This document shows positions 1 through 5,131 of a stretch of DNA of 5,131 bases, piece after piece. Both the position numbers and the translations under genes were made by a program. Numbering within the stretch: the stretch's first letter is position 1; each line of letters begins with the position of its first letter. The notes beneath the pieces were generated by a model. It was not told the DNA's origin. It searched no databases and saw only the letters and a list, made by a program, of their open reading frames with translations. This DNA is from Nitrososphaerales archaeon. GTDB lineage: Archaea; Thermoproteota; Nitrososphaeria; Nitrososphaerales; UBA183. Location: positions 1 through 5,131 of the forward strand of contig JASIEW010000090.1 in the NCBI GenBank assembly GCA_030045755.1. The letters are read 5' to 3'.

Positions 1-10
1 GGCGGCAGAC

Positions 11-571
11 ATGACGCGACCGGTCAAGATCCTGGGGATATCTGGGAGCGCCCGGAACGGCTCCTACAACACCGCGCTCCTCAAGGCTGCGAAGGAGATG
101 CTGCCAGAGGGCGCATCGCTGGAGATCTGCGACATCTCCTCCCTGCCCATGTACTCGCAGGACTTGGAGTTGGCTCCGCCCGAGTCGGTCGTAGCGCTCA
201 AACGGCAGGTCAAGGAGGCTGACGCACTGCTCTTCGCCTCGCCGGAGCACAACTATACCATAACCGCCCTGCTGAAGAACGCGATCGAGTGGGGCAACAG
301 GCCGCCGGGACAGAACGTGTGGGCGGGGAAGCCTGCTGCGATAGTCAGTGCCTCCACGTCGATGCGGGGAGGGGTCAGAGGCCAGCTCCACCTCCGTCAG
401 GTCTTGGTCGACCTCGACGTCTACGCGATGAACCGCCCCCAGTTGATGTTGGCGAACGCGGAAACCGCCTTTGACGAAGACGTGCGTCTGACGGACGAGA
501 ACGCGAAGAAGACGCTCAGAGAGATCCTCCAGAGACTGGTCGCCTGGACCAACAAGCTGAGAGACGACTAG
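11..571 (+). CDS. NAD(P)H-dependent FMN/quinone reductase, flavodoxin fold
   Basis: This is a 186-aa cytosolic flavoprotein of the NADPH-dependent FMN reductase family (PF03358-like, the SsuE/ChrR/YieF type). Members use NAD(P)H to reduce FMN, quinones, azo dyes or chromate; the true substrate cannot be read from sequence. The N-terminal beta-strand runs into GISGSARNGSYN (residues 9-20), the GSxR..S.N loop that holds the FMN phosphate. SPEHNYTITALLKNAIEW (77-94) matches the family's PEYN....LKNAIDW flavin-contact motif, with His80 where Tyr is usual. GGVRGQLHLRQVL (120-132) matches the conserved GG.R.Q..LR segment. The length is typical and the protein appears complete. The ATG at 11 puts the first strand a few residues in, as expected. 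Only 10 nt lie upstream, so its promoter and operon partners are not visible. It converges on the minus-strand operon and is probably functionally unrelated to it. Confidence 0.93.
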   Translation: MTRPVKILGISGSARNGSYNTALLKAAKEMLPEGASLEICDISSLPMYSQDLELAPPESVVALKRQVKEADALLFASPEHNYTITALLKNAIEWGNRPPGQNVWAGKPAAIVSASTSMRGGVRGQLHLRQVLVDLDVYAMNRPQLMLANAETAFDEDVRLTDENAKKTLREILQRLVAWTNKLRDD

Positions 572-574
572 GTC

Positions 575-588
575 AGGCACACGTGCCT
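575..588. repeat. Small inverted repeat between convergent genes
   Basis: AGGCAC-AC-GTGCCT is a 6-bp inverted repeat (5 bp with a 4-nt loop if folded). It fills most of the 16-nt gap between the reductase stop and the stop of the minus-strand membrane-protein gene, touching the latter's TGA. Its position suits a shared bidirectional 3'-end hairpin. The stem is short, however, and no T-run follows on either strand, so a terminator role is only a possibility. Confidence 0.35.
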
Positions 589-1604
589 CACGGATAGAGC
601 GCGGCGAGCGCTCTGAGCTGAGGCCTGGTCACCTGCAGCCTGTCGCCGCTGAGGGACTCCAAGGTAACCTTCTCTCCAGCGTCTTCGAGGGCTCCGAGCC
701 TCTCGCCAATCGGTTCTCCCCTGGCGGCGGCGAAGGACTCTAGGAGGTTGGAAAAGGAGTCGGGCTCGGGCAATCTTCTCACCTTCGCAGCAGCTTCGAG
801 CGTCTCCCAGAGCAGGGGCCTTCGCCTGAGCCCCGCGGTCCTCGGGACCGAACCAGCGGACGAGGATCCGACCAACCTGTAGGTTGCGATGCGCGTCAGG
901 AAACCCTCGCGCGACTCGGTGACCAAGACGTCTGCACCGAGGTCGGGAAGCCCGCGTTGTGACAATCTGACTCTTCTGAGCCTTGAGGAAAGGACCTTCG
1001 CCGCTGACCCGCCGTCCAGGGGCATCAGATACGCCCCGTCGGCAGTCATGCCCGCGGCAGCCTGCCTGAGTGCGGCCAGAGTCCGGGCCTCTGCGCGGCT
1101 CGAGTCGAACGCGAACGCCCGTACGTGGCAGTAGATCTTTCCTGAGCCCGTGAATATCAGTCGCCCCTCGTACGAGGACAGAGCCCTCGGGAGAGGCCGC
1201 GAACCGGGCTTGACTTCAGCCAAAGAGTGCCAGCACAGCGGGAAGAGGGCGGAGCGCAACAGGGTCGAGTCTCCGACGTGGACGAGCGTAGAAGACGTGA
1301 GCTTGCCGAGGATTGAGGACCACGGGATGCACACGGCCAGAGATACAATAGCGAAGAGCCAGTAGGGGCCTCCGCTGGCCGCGGCGATGACCGTCAGGAG
1401 GAGCGAAAGTCCGCACACTGCCATTCTGAGACGCGTCAGATTCCTGGAGGCGGGAACCTGATTCGCATTCTTTTTGGCGCCGCCCCTCCTCCTTCCAAGG
1501 GAGTAGGCCAGGGCGGCGAAGCAGAGGATAGCGACCAACCACAGGTGGAAGGCCAGAGAGCCGGTGCCCAGGACGAACAGGACGGTCTTTCCGAGAAGGC
1601 CCAT
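588..1604 (-). CDS. Multi-helix membrane protein with soluble C-terminal region, third gene of the operon
   Basis: This 338-aa protein belongs to no family I recognise. Residues about 5-36 are hydrophobic (one long or two short helices). A basic loop follows (RRRGGAKKN, 38-46). A second hydrophobic stretch at about 61-98 is likely two helices split at GGP (78-80). The remaining 240 residues are soluble and rich in Arg/Ala. They include Y-x-HVRAFAF (158-166) followed by an amphipathic Ala-rich helix and RLRRVRL (208-214). That arrangement loosely recalls N-terminal domains of VirB4-like conjugation ATPases, but the resemblance is weak. The ATG at 1604 was chosen because it overlaps the upstream stop as TGATG and has a perfect AGGAGG ribosome site 10 nt upstream. 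An in-frame ATG at 1823 would add 73 Arg/Glu-rich residues antisense-like in composition and overlap the ATPase gene by 220 nt. Inference: it anchors the two upstream gene products at the membrane. Confidence 0.8.
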   Translation of the reverse strand: MGLLGKTVLFVLGTGSLAFHLWLVAILCFAALAYSLGRRRGGAKKNANQVPASRNLTRLRMAVCGLSLLLTVIAAASGGPYWLFAIVSLAVCIPWSSILGKLTSSTLVHVGDSTLLRSALFPLCWHSLAEVKPGSRPLPRALSSYEGRLIFTGSGKIYCHVRAFAFDSSRAEARTLAALRQAAAGMTADGAYLMPLDGGSAAKVLSSRLRRVRLSQRGLPDLGADVLVTESREGFLTRIATYRLVGSSSAGSVPRTAGLRRRPLLWETLEAAAKVRRLPEPDSFSNLLESFAAARGEPIGERLGALEDAGEKVTLESLSGDRLQVTRPQLRALAALYP

Positions 1605-2605
1605 CAGTGGAACCCCTCCTCGTCGATGTTCGCAAAGCCGTATCTCGAATACTCCTGCATCGCGGGATGCCGGGCGACCCAGAACGCCCTCCCTTTGTCC
1701 GTCCTCTCGTCCTCGTTCTCCGCCTCTGCCTCGCCGTTCCTCTTGGCCGTGCTCTTCGTCAGCTCGAGCGAGAACTTGGCCTCGTGGCCAAGTATCACAC
1801 CTCCGTAGGGATGCCTGTTCCACGCCTTGATCGGGTCGATGGAGACATGGCTGATCACCAGCACGGCGATCCCGAACTCGACGCAGAGCCTTTGGGCGTG
1901 CGAGAGGATCATGGCGAGGCCTGCGCTCCTCGCGGGGAGGTCCTGCGTGCTCGGGAACGACGACTTGAACGGCGCGGAGATCGAGTCATAGACGAGAAGC
2001 TTGGCGCCCGACTCCCGGATGATTCGGTGCAGCACCGAGTCGTAGGTCGGCGCTTGCCTTAGCCTCAGTTCGACTCTCCCTCCGCTCGATACCTCCTTCG
2101 ACGCGTCTATGCCGTGGAGACTCAACAGGTCCACCACCTCCGGAGTCTGCAGTATCATGACGCTCGGCTCCTTGGACGGAACCTCGACCTCGAAGGTGGG
2201 GCAAAGTACGTCGGCGATGGGTCCCATATGGGCGTCGCTGTAGGGAACCCCTAGCCTGTCGAGAGTCGAGCCTATCGCGGTGATGATCTCGCTCCGTGTC
2301 GCCCCCTTCTTCTTGCCCGAAGGTCTGGCGGTTCTCTCGAGCTTGAGCTCGGCAGCGCAGATCGGCTTGCCGAACCTCTTGTCCATTCCCGCTCTTCTGT
2401 ACGGAAGCAGGTAGCTGGAGTAGGACTGCTCGGTATCGAGGACGATCGAGCTTCTTCCCGCCGCCGCGACCGAGCAGGCGGTCTGGTAGGCGAAGATGCT
2501 CTTGCCTAGGGCCTTCTCTCCAAAGACCTGTGTGATTGTGCCGGTCGCGAGGCCGCCGTCGAGGAGCTCGTCGACGGACTTGCAGGCCGTCGGGATGTGT
2601 TCCAT
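1604..2605 (-). CDS. RadB/RadA-like RecA-fold ATPase with an inserted segment
   Basis: This 333-aa cytosolic ATPase is of the RadA/RadB/Rad51 type. The N-terminus lacks the RadA helix-hairpin domain and starts directly at the core, as in RadB: IPTACKSVDELLDGGLATG (4-22), then GTITQVFG and Walker A GEKALGKS (29-36, Lys35). VLDTEQSY (55-62) supplies the catalytic Glu59. KLLVYDSISAPFKS (202-215) is Walker B with Asp207. AVLVISHVSIDPIKAW and GGVILGHEAKFSLEL (268-282) match the RadA region with the DNA-binding loop and the GG..LGH strand. Known RadB proteins are about 220-240 aa. The extra length here is mainly at about residues 75-155, between Glu59 and Walker B, including the basic stretch RPSGKKKGATR (94-104), plus an acidic loop at 291-302. 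The stop of the upstream gene abuts the ATG. RadB/RadA proteins act in recombination, so a DNA-processing role is inferred; an archaellar ArlH- or KaiC-like switch role is an alternative. Confidence 0.87.
   Translation of the reverse strand: MEHIPTACKSVDELLDGGLATGTITQVFGEKALGKSIFAYQTACSVAAAGRSSIVLDTEQSYSSYLLPYRRAGMDKRFGKPICAAELKLERTARPSGKKKGATRSEIITAIGSTLDRLGVPYSDAHMGPIADVLCPTFEVEVPSKEPSVMILQTPEVVDLLSLHGIDASKEVSSGGRVELRLRQAPTYDSVLHRIIRESGAKLLVYDSISAPFKSSFPSTQDLPARSAGLAMILSHAQRLCVEFGIAVLVISHVSIDPIKAWNRHPYGGVILGHEAKFSLELTKSTAKRNGEAEAENEDERTDKGRAFWVARHPAMQEYSRYGFANIDEEGFH
1613..1620 (-). promoter_or_regulatory. Strong Shine-Dalgarno site for the membrane-protein gene
   Basis: On the minus strand this reads AGGAGGGG. 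Its AGGAGG part is perfectly complementary to the usual archaeal 16S rRNA 3' end and lies 10 nt before the ATG at 1604. It sits inside the end of the preceding ATPase gene. It decides the start of the membrane protein and argues for translational re-initiation within an operon. Confidence 0.75.
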
Positions 2606-3820
2606 CTATCCATTCAGCTCCCGCGACAGGCTCCTCCCCTTCTCCGATAGCGTGAGCGTGAACATCTTGGGACCCGAGCCGGAATCCTTGAGCTCGGCCA
2701 CCAGATGCCCCTGCGACTGGAGGTTCGCAAGTTCAGAGTCGATGTCCGACTGAAGGAACTCTGCGGCGAGGTACTGCGTTATCGAGTCCCTGGTCGACAG
2801 GGGGAAGGCTTCGACGGCCTCGAGGATGGCAGAGGTCAGCTTGGGCGAAGCGCTTCTCTGCGTGCGTACCGTAGCGTAGGCAGACGTCTTGGCCGGGACC
2901 CTCCTGGGGACGAAGACCTTGTGGAGACTCGTCCGCTCGTCCTCGACCACGAACGTCCCGGACAATACGTGCGAGTCTCCTTTTGAAATCGCGTGCCAAG
3001 CGTCGCTGCTGTATATTCTGACAGGACATCCGTCCAAAATCTGGGAATCAGTGGCCTGCCTTTGATCGGTCGAGAAGAAGACGGACTCCCAAGCTAGAAG
3101 CTCCGTGAGGAGGCGGCATGAGTGAACGGGCCGCGGCCGCCAGTGGAATATCCTGCTGGCTTCGGTGAGGAAGAGGGAAACGGGCTGGCCCCCCGTAGAG
3201 TGGACTATGGCGAGCAGCTTCGCGATCAGAAGGCATGCGGCCAGTTCCGCCGCTTGGGGGTACGGGGCCCTTTGGAAGTCGACGATGACGTTTCCCTCCA
3301 ACAGTCGGGAGGCGAGTTCGTCGTCCACCGCGTCGAGCAGCTTGAGCGAGCCTATCCTTCCCTTCAGCCCGTCAACAAACGACGACCTGAACCCGCCGAC
3401 GCCCCCCAGAGAGTCATAGACCGAAGCGGGACTGGCCATGTTCCCCTCCGACGCGAGGCTCTGGAGAGCCGAGTTCAGGGCGGCCTCGTCACCAGAGGAA
3501 AGGTCGAGGGCGGTCGCATACGCAGAAGCCACGAGTTGTGAGTGCCAAGGCTCGGGAGCCTCCAGCTTGAACGCGTCGTAGAGAAACGCATGGTAGTCGA
3601 AGGTGTCGAAGTATCCGGAGAGCTTGTTCGCGAGACTGCCTGTCATGTCCAGTATGAGCGGCTTGGCGTCAGCTTCCTTCGCGGAAAGCGCCACGAGCGA
3701 GACGGCTTCGGGGGCCCGAGACCCGAGGATCAGGACCTTGCAGCCGGCGTGCCCCAGGTCCAGGTACGTCCTTCCGCCTCCCGGGGCGTAGCCGAGCCAC
3801 ATGTCACTCGATAGAGACAT
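2606..3820 (-). CDS. HerA/VirB4-like pseudo-ATPase with C-terminal winged helix, first gene of the operon
   Basis: This 404-aa protein has a layout like the FtsK-HerA superfamily. The strand CKVLILGS is followed by RAPEAVS (35-41) where G-K-[S/T] should stand, so no Walker A lysine is visible. AKPLILDMTGSLANKL (52-67) resembles the vlvlDp.Gdl strand of HerA/VirB4/TraG-type ATPases. EGNVIVDFQRAPYPQAAELA (175-194) parallels the strand-plus-helix before Walker B. VSLFLTEASRIF (214-225) sits where the Walker B idEAHrlf motif belongs, with Thr219 for Asp and Glu220 kept. VFFSTDQRQATDSQIL (247-262) matches the ..stQrp...d..il sensor strand, followed by CPVRIYSS. Residues about 325-404 form a likely winged helix-turn-helix: helices at LTSAILEAVEAFP and SDIDSELANLQSQGHLV, then wing MFTLTLSEKGRSL. 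The ATG at 3820 has a TATA-like box 25 nt upstream; Met7 is an alternative start. Inference: a non-hydrolysing structural or DNA-binding partner of the RadB-like ATPase. Family assignment is by motif reading only. Confidence 0.78.
   Translation of the reverse strand: MSLSSDMWLGYAPGGGRTYLDLGHAGCKVLILGSRAPEAVSLVALSAKEADAKPLILDMTGSLANKLSGYFDTFDYHAFLYDAFKLEAPEPWHSQLVASAYATALDLSSGDEAALNSALQSLASEGNMASPASVYDSLGGVGGFRSSFVDGLKGRIGSLKLLDAVDDELASRLLEGNVIVDFQRAPYPQAAELAACLLIAKLLAIVHSTGGQPVSLFLTEASRIFHWRPRPVHSCRLLTELLAWESVFFSTDQRQATDSQILDGCPVRIYSSDAWHAISKGDSHVLSGTFVVEDERTSLHKVFVPRRVPAKTSAYATVRTQRSASPKLTSAILEAVEAFPLSTRDSITQYLAAEFLQSDIDSELANLQSQGHLVAELKDSGSGPKMFTLTLSEKGRSLSRELNG
2618..2622 (-). promoter_or_regulatory. 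Weak Shine-Dalgarno-like site for the RadB-like gene
   Basis: GGGAG on the minus strand lies 12 nt before the ATG at 2605, within the last codons of the upstream gene. The spacing is longer than optimal, and coupling to termination at the directly adjacent TAG is probably at least as important. Confidence 0.35.
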
Positions 3821-3842
3821 GGCGCAAGAGGAAGGGGTCAGG

Positions 3843-3848
3843 CTAAAG
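3843..3848 (-). promoter_or_regulatory. TATA-like box of the three-gene operon
   Basis: CTTTAG on the minus strand is centred about 25-26 nt upstream of the ATG at 3820. That is where an archaeal TATA box lies relative to the transcription start, so the operon mRNA may be leaderless or nearly so; there is no clear Shine-Dalgarno before this ATG. The box is short and lacks a clear purine-rich BRE, so it is weaker than the two plus-strand promoters. Confidence 0.45.
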
Positions 3849-3863
3849 GCGATTGCTCACCCA

Positions 3864-3875
3864 AAGTCCGGACTT
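3864..3875. promoter_or_regulatory. Perfect 12-bp palindrome, candidate operator
   Basis: AAGTCCGGACTT is a perfect 12-bp palindrome. It lies in the divergent intergenic region, 15 bp upstream of the TATA-like box of the minus-strand operon and 44 nt from its start codon. A dimeric regulator site next to the TATA/BRE region is a plausible reading. The winged-helix domain of the first operon protein would be one candidate binder, but nothing in the sequence links the two. Confidence 0.4.
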
Positions 3876-3876
3876 C

Positions 3877-3886
3877 AGGTCAGGTC
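3877..3886. repeat. Short tandem direct repeat AGGTC x2
   Basis: AGGTCAGGTC is two exact 5-bp units, starting one base after the 12-bp palindrome. It could be part of the same regulatory region or chance in GC-rich DNA. Confidence 0.25.
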
Positions 3887-3896
3887 GTGGGCCGGA

Positions 3897-3913
3897 CGCG
3901 CGCGCGGCGCCGC
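3897..3913. other. Alternating CG tract and GC-only palindrome
   Basis: Ten bases of strictly alternating CG (3897-3906) run into the 10-bp palindrome GCGGCGCCGC (3904-3913). The tract lies in the middle of the divergent intergenic region, separating the two promoters. It is the most GC-rich spot in an otherwise more balanced spacer. Such tracts can adopt unusual DNA structure, but no function can be shown. Confidence 0.3.
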
Positions 3914-3959
3914 CCTCCTTCTACTCTGGAAGAGGGAGATGTCTCAGCTTCATGCAAGG

Positions 3960-3967
3960 CTAAATAT
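3960..3967 (+). promoter_or_regulatory. TATA box for the 74-aa membrane protein gene
   Basis: CTAAATAT, preceded by purine-rich GCAAGG (BRE-like), is centred about 25 nt upstream of the GTG at 3988. There is no Shine-Dalgarno before the GTG. The spacing implies transcription starting at or within a base or two of the start codon, a leaderless mRNA. Confidence 0.6.
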
Positions 3968-3987
3968 CGTCAGAGAGAAAGCACACT

Positions 3988-4212
3988 GTGGATAAGTGGC
4001 CGCTGTTCGGCATCATCCTCATTCTGGTCGGAATCGTCATCCTCGCTTTGCTTTCAGGGTTCATCCTGACGATTGTCATCACCCTGCTCAAACTCGTGGC
4101 TGTCTTCGCGGGGATCGTCCTCATACTCGTCGGGATTGCCATGATTCTCTTCGGCAGGATGTGGTGGGGCAGGCGGAACATGCGGTGGGGTCCTCCGCCC
4201 GCGAGCACCTAG
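3988..4212 (+). CDS. Small two-helix membrane protein
   Basis: This 74-aa integral membrane protein belongs to no family I recognise. Two hydrophobic helices span about residues 5-31 and 33-56, joined with almost no loop at TLLK (32-35). They form a hairpin and are followed by a short Arg/Trp-rich tail (RMWWGRRNMRWG, 57-68) that should lie on the cytoplasmic side by the positive-inside rule. The helices contain a repeated motif: GIILILVGIVIL (8-19) and GIVLILVGIAMI (42-53). The GTG start is supported by the TATA box 25 nt upstream and by an in-frame stop at 3961 with no other usable start between. The high density of Ile/Leu/Val could fit many small archaeal membrane proteins, so no function is assigned. 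It probably has its own transcript; the downstream ABC gene has a separate promoter 17 nt after this stop. Confidence 0.72.
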   Translation: MDKWPLFGIILILVGIVILALLSGFILTIVITLLKLVAVFAGIVLILVGIAMILFGRMWWGRRNMRWGPPPAST

Positions 4213-4228
4213 AAACCCCACAAACTCG

Positions 4229-4236
4229 ATAAATAG
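4229..4236 (+). promoter_or_regulatory. TATA box for the ABC transporter ATPase gene
   Basis: ATAAATAG is centred 27-28 nt upstream of the ATG at 4260, with ACAAACTCG just upstream as a possible BRE. No Shine-Dalgarno precedes the ATG. Transcription would start at about 4259-4260, giving a leaderless mRNA. This supports 4260 over the out-of-frame ATG at 4255. Confidence 0.65.
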
Positions 4237-4259
4237 GTTGCAGTTTCGCTTCGCATGAG

Positions 4260-5131
4260 ATGTCCGCCATCGAGGTCGAGGGCCTCAAAAAGCGATATGG
4301 CGACCTCCAAGCCGTAGACGGCATATCCTTCACAGTGAAGAAAGGAGAGGTCTTCTCGCTTCTTGGACCGAACGGCGCAGGAAAGACCACGACCATCGAG
4401 ATTCTCGAGGGCCTCAGGGAGAAGAATGAGGGTGCAGTCAGGGTGCTTCAGGTAGACCCGTGGTCCGAGGGCTACCAGCTGCACAAGAAGATAGGGGTCA
4501 TACCCCAAGGGTTCAAGTTCCTTGACTATCCTACGCCCAGGGAGGCAATCAACTACTATGCCACCCTCTTCGGGCGCAAGGTCGACGCTGACGAGCTTCT
4601 GAGAAGGGTGATCCTGGAGGACGCGTCAAGCACCTACTTCCTTCACCTCTCGGGAGGACAAAAACAGAAGCTGGGAATGGCCCTCTCGTTGGTCAACGAC
4701 CCTGAACTGGTCTTCCTGGACGAACCCACCACCGGGCTCGACCCCCAAGCCCGGAGGGCGGTCTGGGAGGTCATCAGGAAGCTCAAGGAGGAGGGAAGGA
4801 CGGTGATGCTCACCACGCACTATCTCGAAGAAGCGGAGGAACTTGCAGACAGGGTGGCGATAATGGACCACGGGAAGATAGTCGCCGCGGGTACGAACGC
4901 GGAGATCGTCGCGTCACATGGCTCCGGGCAGAAGCTCTCCGTGAAGGCCGGGGGCGACATCGAACTCTATCTCAAGCAGAACACCAAACTGCAGGTCGAG
5001 TACGATGGTGGGAGGAGGGTGACGGCGCGTTTGAAGGACCGGGGTGACGCGTTGACTGCGCTCAGGGCGATAGAGGAGTCCGGACTGGCGTGGAGCGACC
5101 TCACGGTCGAGAGAGACAGCCTTGAAGACAT
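4260..5131 (+). CDS. ABC-2-type transporter ATP-binding subunit (3' end beyond window)
   Basis: This is the peripheral ATPase of an ABC exporter of the CcmA/drug- or lipid-export (ABC-2) type. It would work at the inner face of the membrane, hydrolysing ATP for a separate permease. The 290 visible residues hold every nucleotide-binding motif: Walker A GPNGAGKTT (36-44, Lys42), Q-loop Gln83, signature LSGGQKQKLGMAL (130-142), Walker B LVFLDE (150-155, catalytic Glu155), D-loop GLD (159-161) and H-loop His187 in LTTHYLEEAEELADRV. Residues from about 225 on form the extra C-terminal domain common in this group, ending at the family-typical SLEDI. Only some 10-20 residues are therefore likely to be missing past the window edge. 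No stop occurs in frame. An ABC-2 permease gene is expected immediately downstream. The substrate cannot be inferred. Confidence 0.95.
   Translation, partial: MSAIEVEGLKKRYGDLQAVDGISFTVKKGEVFSLLGPNGAGKTTTIEILEGLREKNEGAVRVLQVDPWSEGYQLHKKIGVIPQGFKFLDYPTPREAINYYATLFGRKVDADELLRRVILEDASSTYFLHLSGGQKQKLGMALSLVNDPELVFLDEPTTGLDPQARRAVWEVIRKLKEEGRTVMLTTHYLEEAEELADRVAIMDHGKIVAAGTNAEIVASHGSGQKLSVKAGGDIELYLKQNTKLQVEYDGGRRVTARLKDRGDALTALRAIEESGLAWSDLTVERDSLED

Noticed and set aside
1605..1823. Upstream in-frame start giving the membrane protein a 73-residue N-terminal extension
   Set aside because: It would overlap the RadB-like gene by about 220 nt. The extension is Arg/Glu/Gly-rich with no fold-like pattern, and the ATG at 1604 has a perfect SD and TGATG coupling.
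1607..2062. 151-codon plus-strand open frame antisense to the RadB-like gene
   Set aside because: Arg-rich translation with no motif. It is a by-product of GC-rich coding on the other strand, and the opposite frame has clear RecA-fold motifs.
3122..3541. 139-codon plus-strand open frame antisense to the HerA-like gene
   Set aside because: Low-complexity Arg/Gly/Glu translation with no promoter or ribosome site, lying wholly inside a well-supported gene.
3936..3945. GAGA-TG-TCTC mini inverted repeat upstream of the plus-strand TATA box
   Set aside because: Only four base pairs, which is expected by chance in a spacer of this length.
3821..3987. Possible tRNA or other structured RNA in the divergent spacer
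   Set aside because: No T-loop (GTTCRANYC) or cloverleaf arms were found. The palindromes are too short for a known RNA and fit regulatory DNA better.
3939..3995. Short leader ORF (18 codons from the ATG at 3939) overlapping the start of the 74-aa gene
   Set aside because: The GGGAG-like sequence touches the ATG with no spacing. The TATA box at 3960 implies that transcription begins downstream of it.
3996..4232. 78-codon frame overlapping the small membrane protein
   Set aside because: His/Arg-rich shifted reading of the hydrophobic gene, with no start signal. The 3988 frame has clear helices and a promoter.
4209..4508. Minus-strand frame of 99 codons opposite the ABC ATPase start
   Set aside because: It lies across the Walker A region of an unmistakable ABC ATPase on the plus strand and shows no domain of its own.

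Overview
The window looks like chromosomal DNA of a moderately GC-rich archaeon. I infer a TACK-type lineage (Thermoproteota/Nitrososphaeria-like), but the phylum is uncertain. Three observations point to Archaea. A RadB/RadA-like RecA-fold ATPase is present. Codon use is heavy in AGG, AGA and ATA. Three TATA-like boxes lie 25-28 nt upstream of start codons, the spacing expected for leaderless archaeal transcripts. Inside the minus-strand gene block, by contrast, the last gene has a perfect Shine-Dalgarno sequence.

Layout. At the left edge (11-571, +) is a complete flavodoxin-fold NAD(P)H-dependent FMN/quinone reductase. It converges, with a 16-nt gap holding a small inverted repeat, on a tightly packed three-gene minus-strand operon (3820 to 588). 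In transcription order the operon encodes: (i) a 404-aa protein that reads like a HerA/VirB4-type ATPase whose P-loop has lost its GK[S/T], with a C-terminal winged helix; (ii) a 333-aa RadB-like RecA-fold ATPase with intact catalytic residues and an extra segment of about 80 residues between the catalytic Glu and Walker B; (iii) a 338-aa protein with N-terminal membrane helices and a soluble C-terminal region of unknown family. The junctions are abutting (TAG|ATG) and overlapping by one base (TGATG), so the three products are probably made together. I do not recognise this set as a named system. It is the strongest candidate here for something undescribed: possibly a membrane-anchored DNA-handling or DNA-transfer complex in which one motor-like subunit is catalytically dead.

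To the right, a 167-nt divergent intergenic region (3821-3987) holds promoters for both directions, a perfect 12-bp palindrome, a short direct repeat and a CG-alternating tract. It is followed on the plus strand by a 74-aa two-helix membrane protein built from an internal repeat. A second promoter precedes an ABC-2-type ATP-binding subunit that runs off the window just short of its expected C-terminus; its permease would be expected beyond the edge. No RNA genes, insertion sequences or CRISPR repeats were seen.
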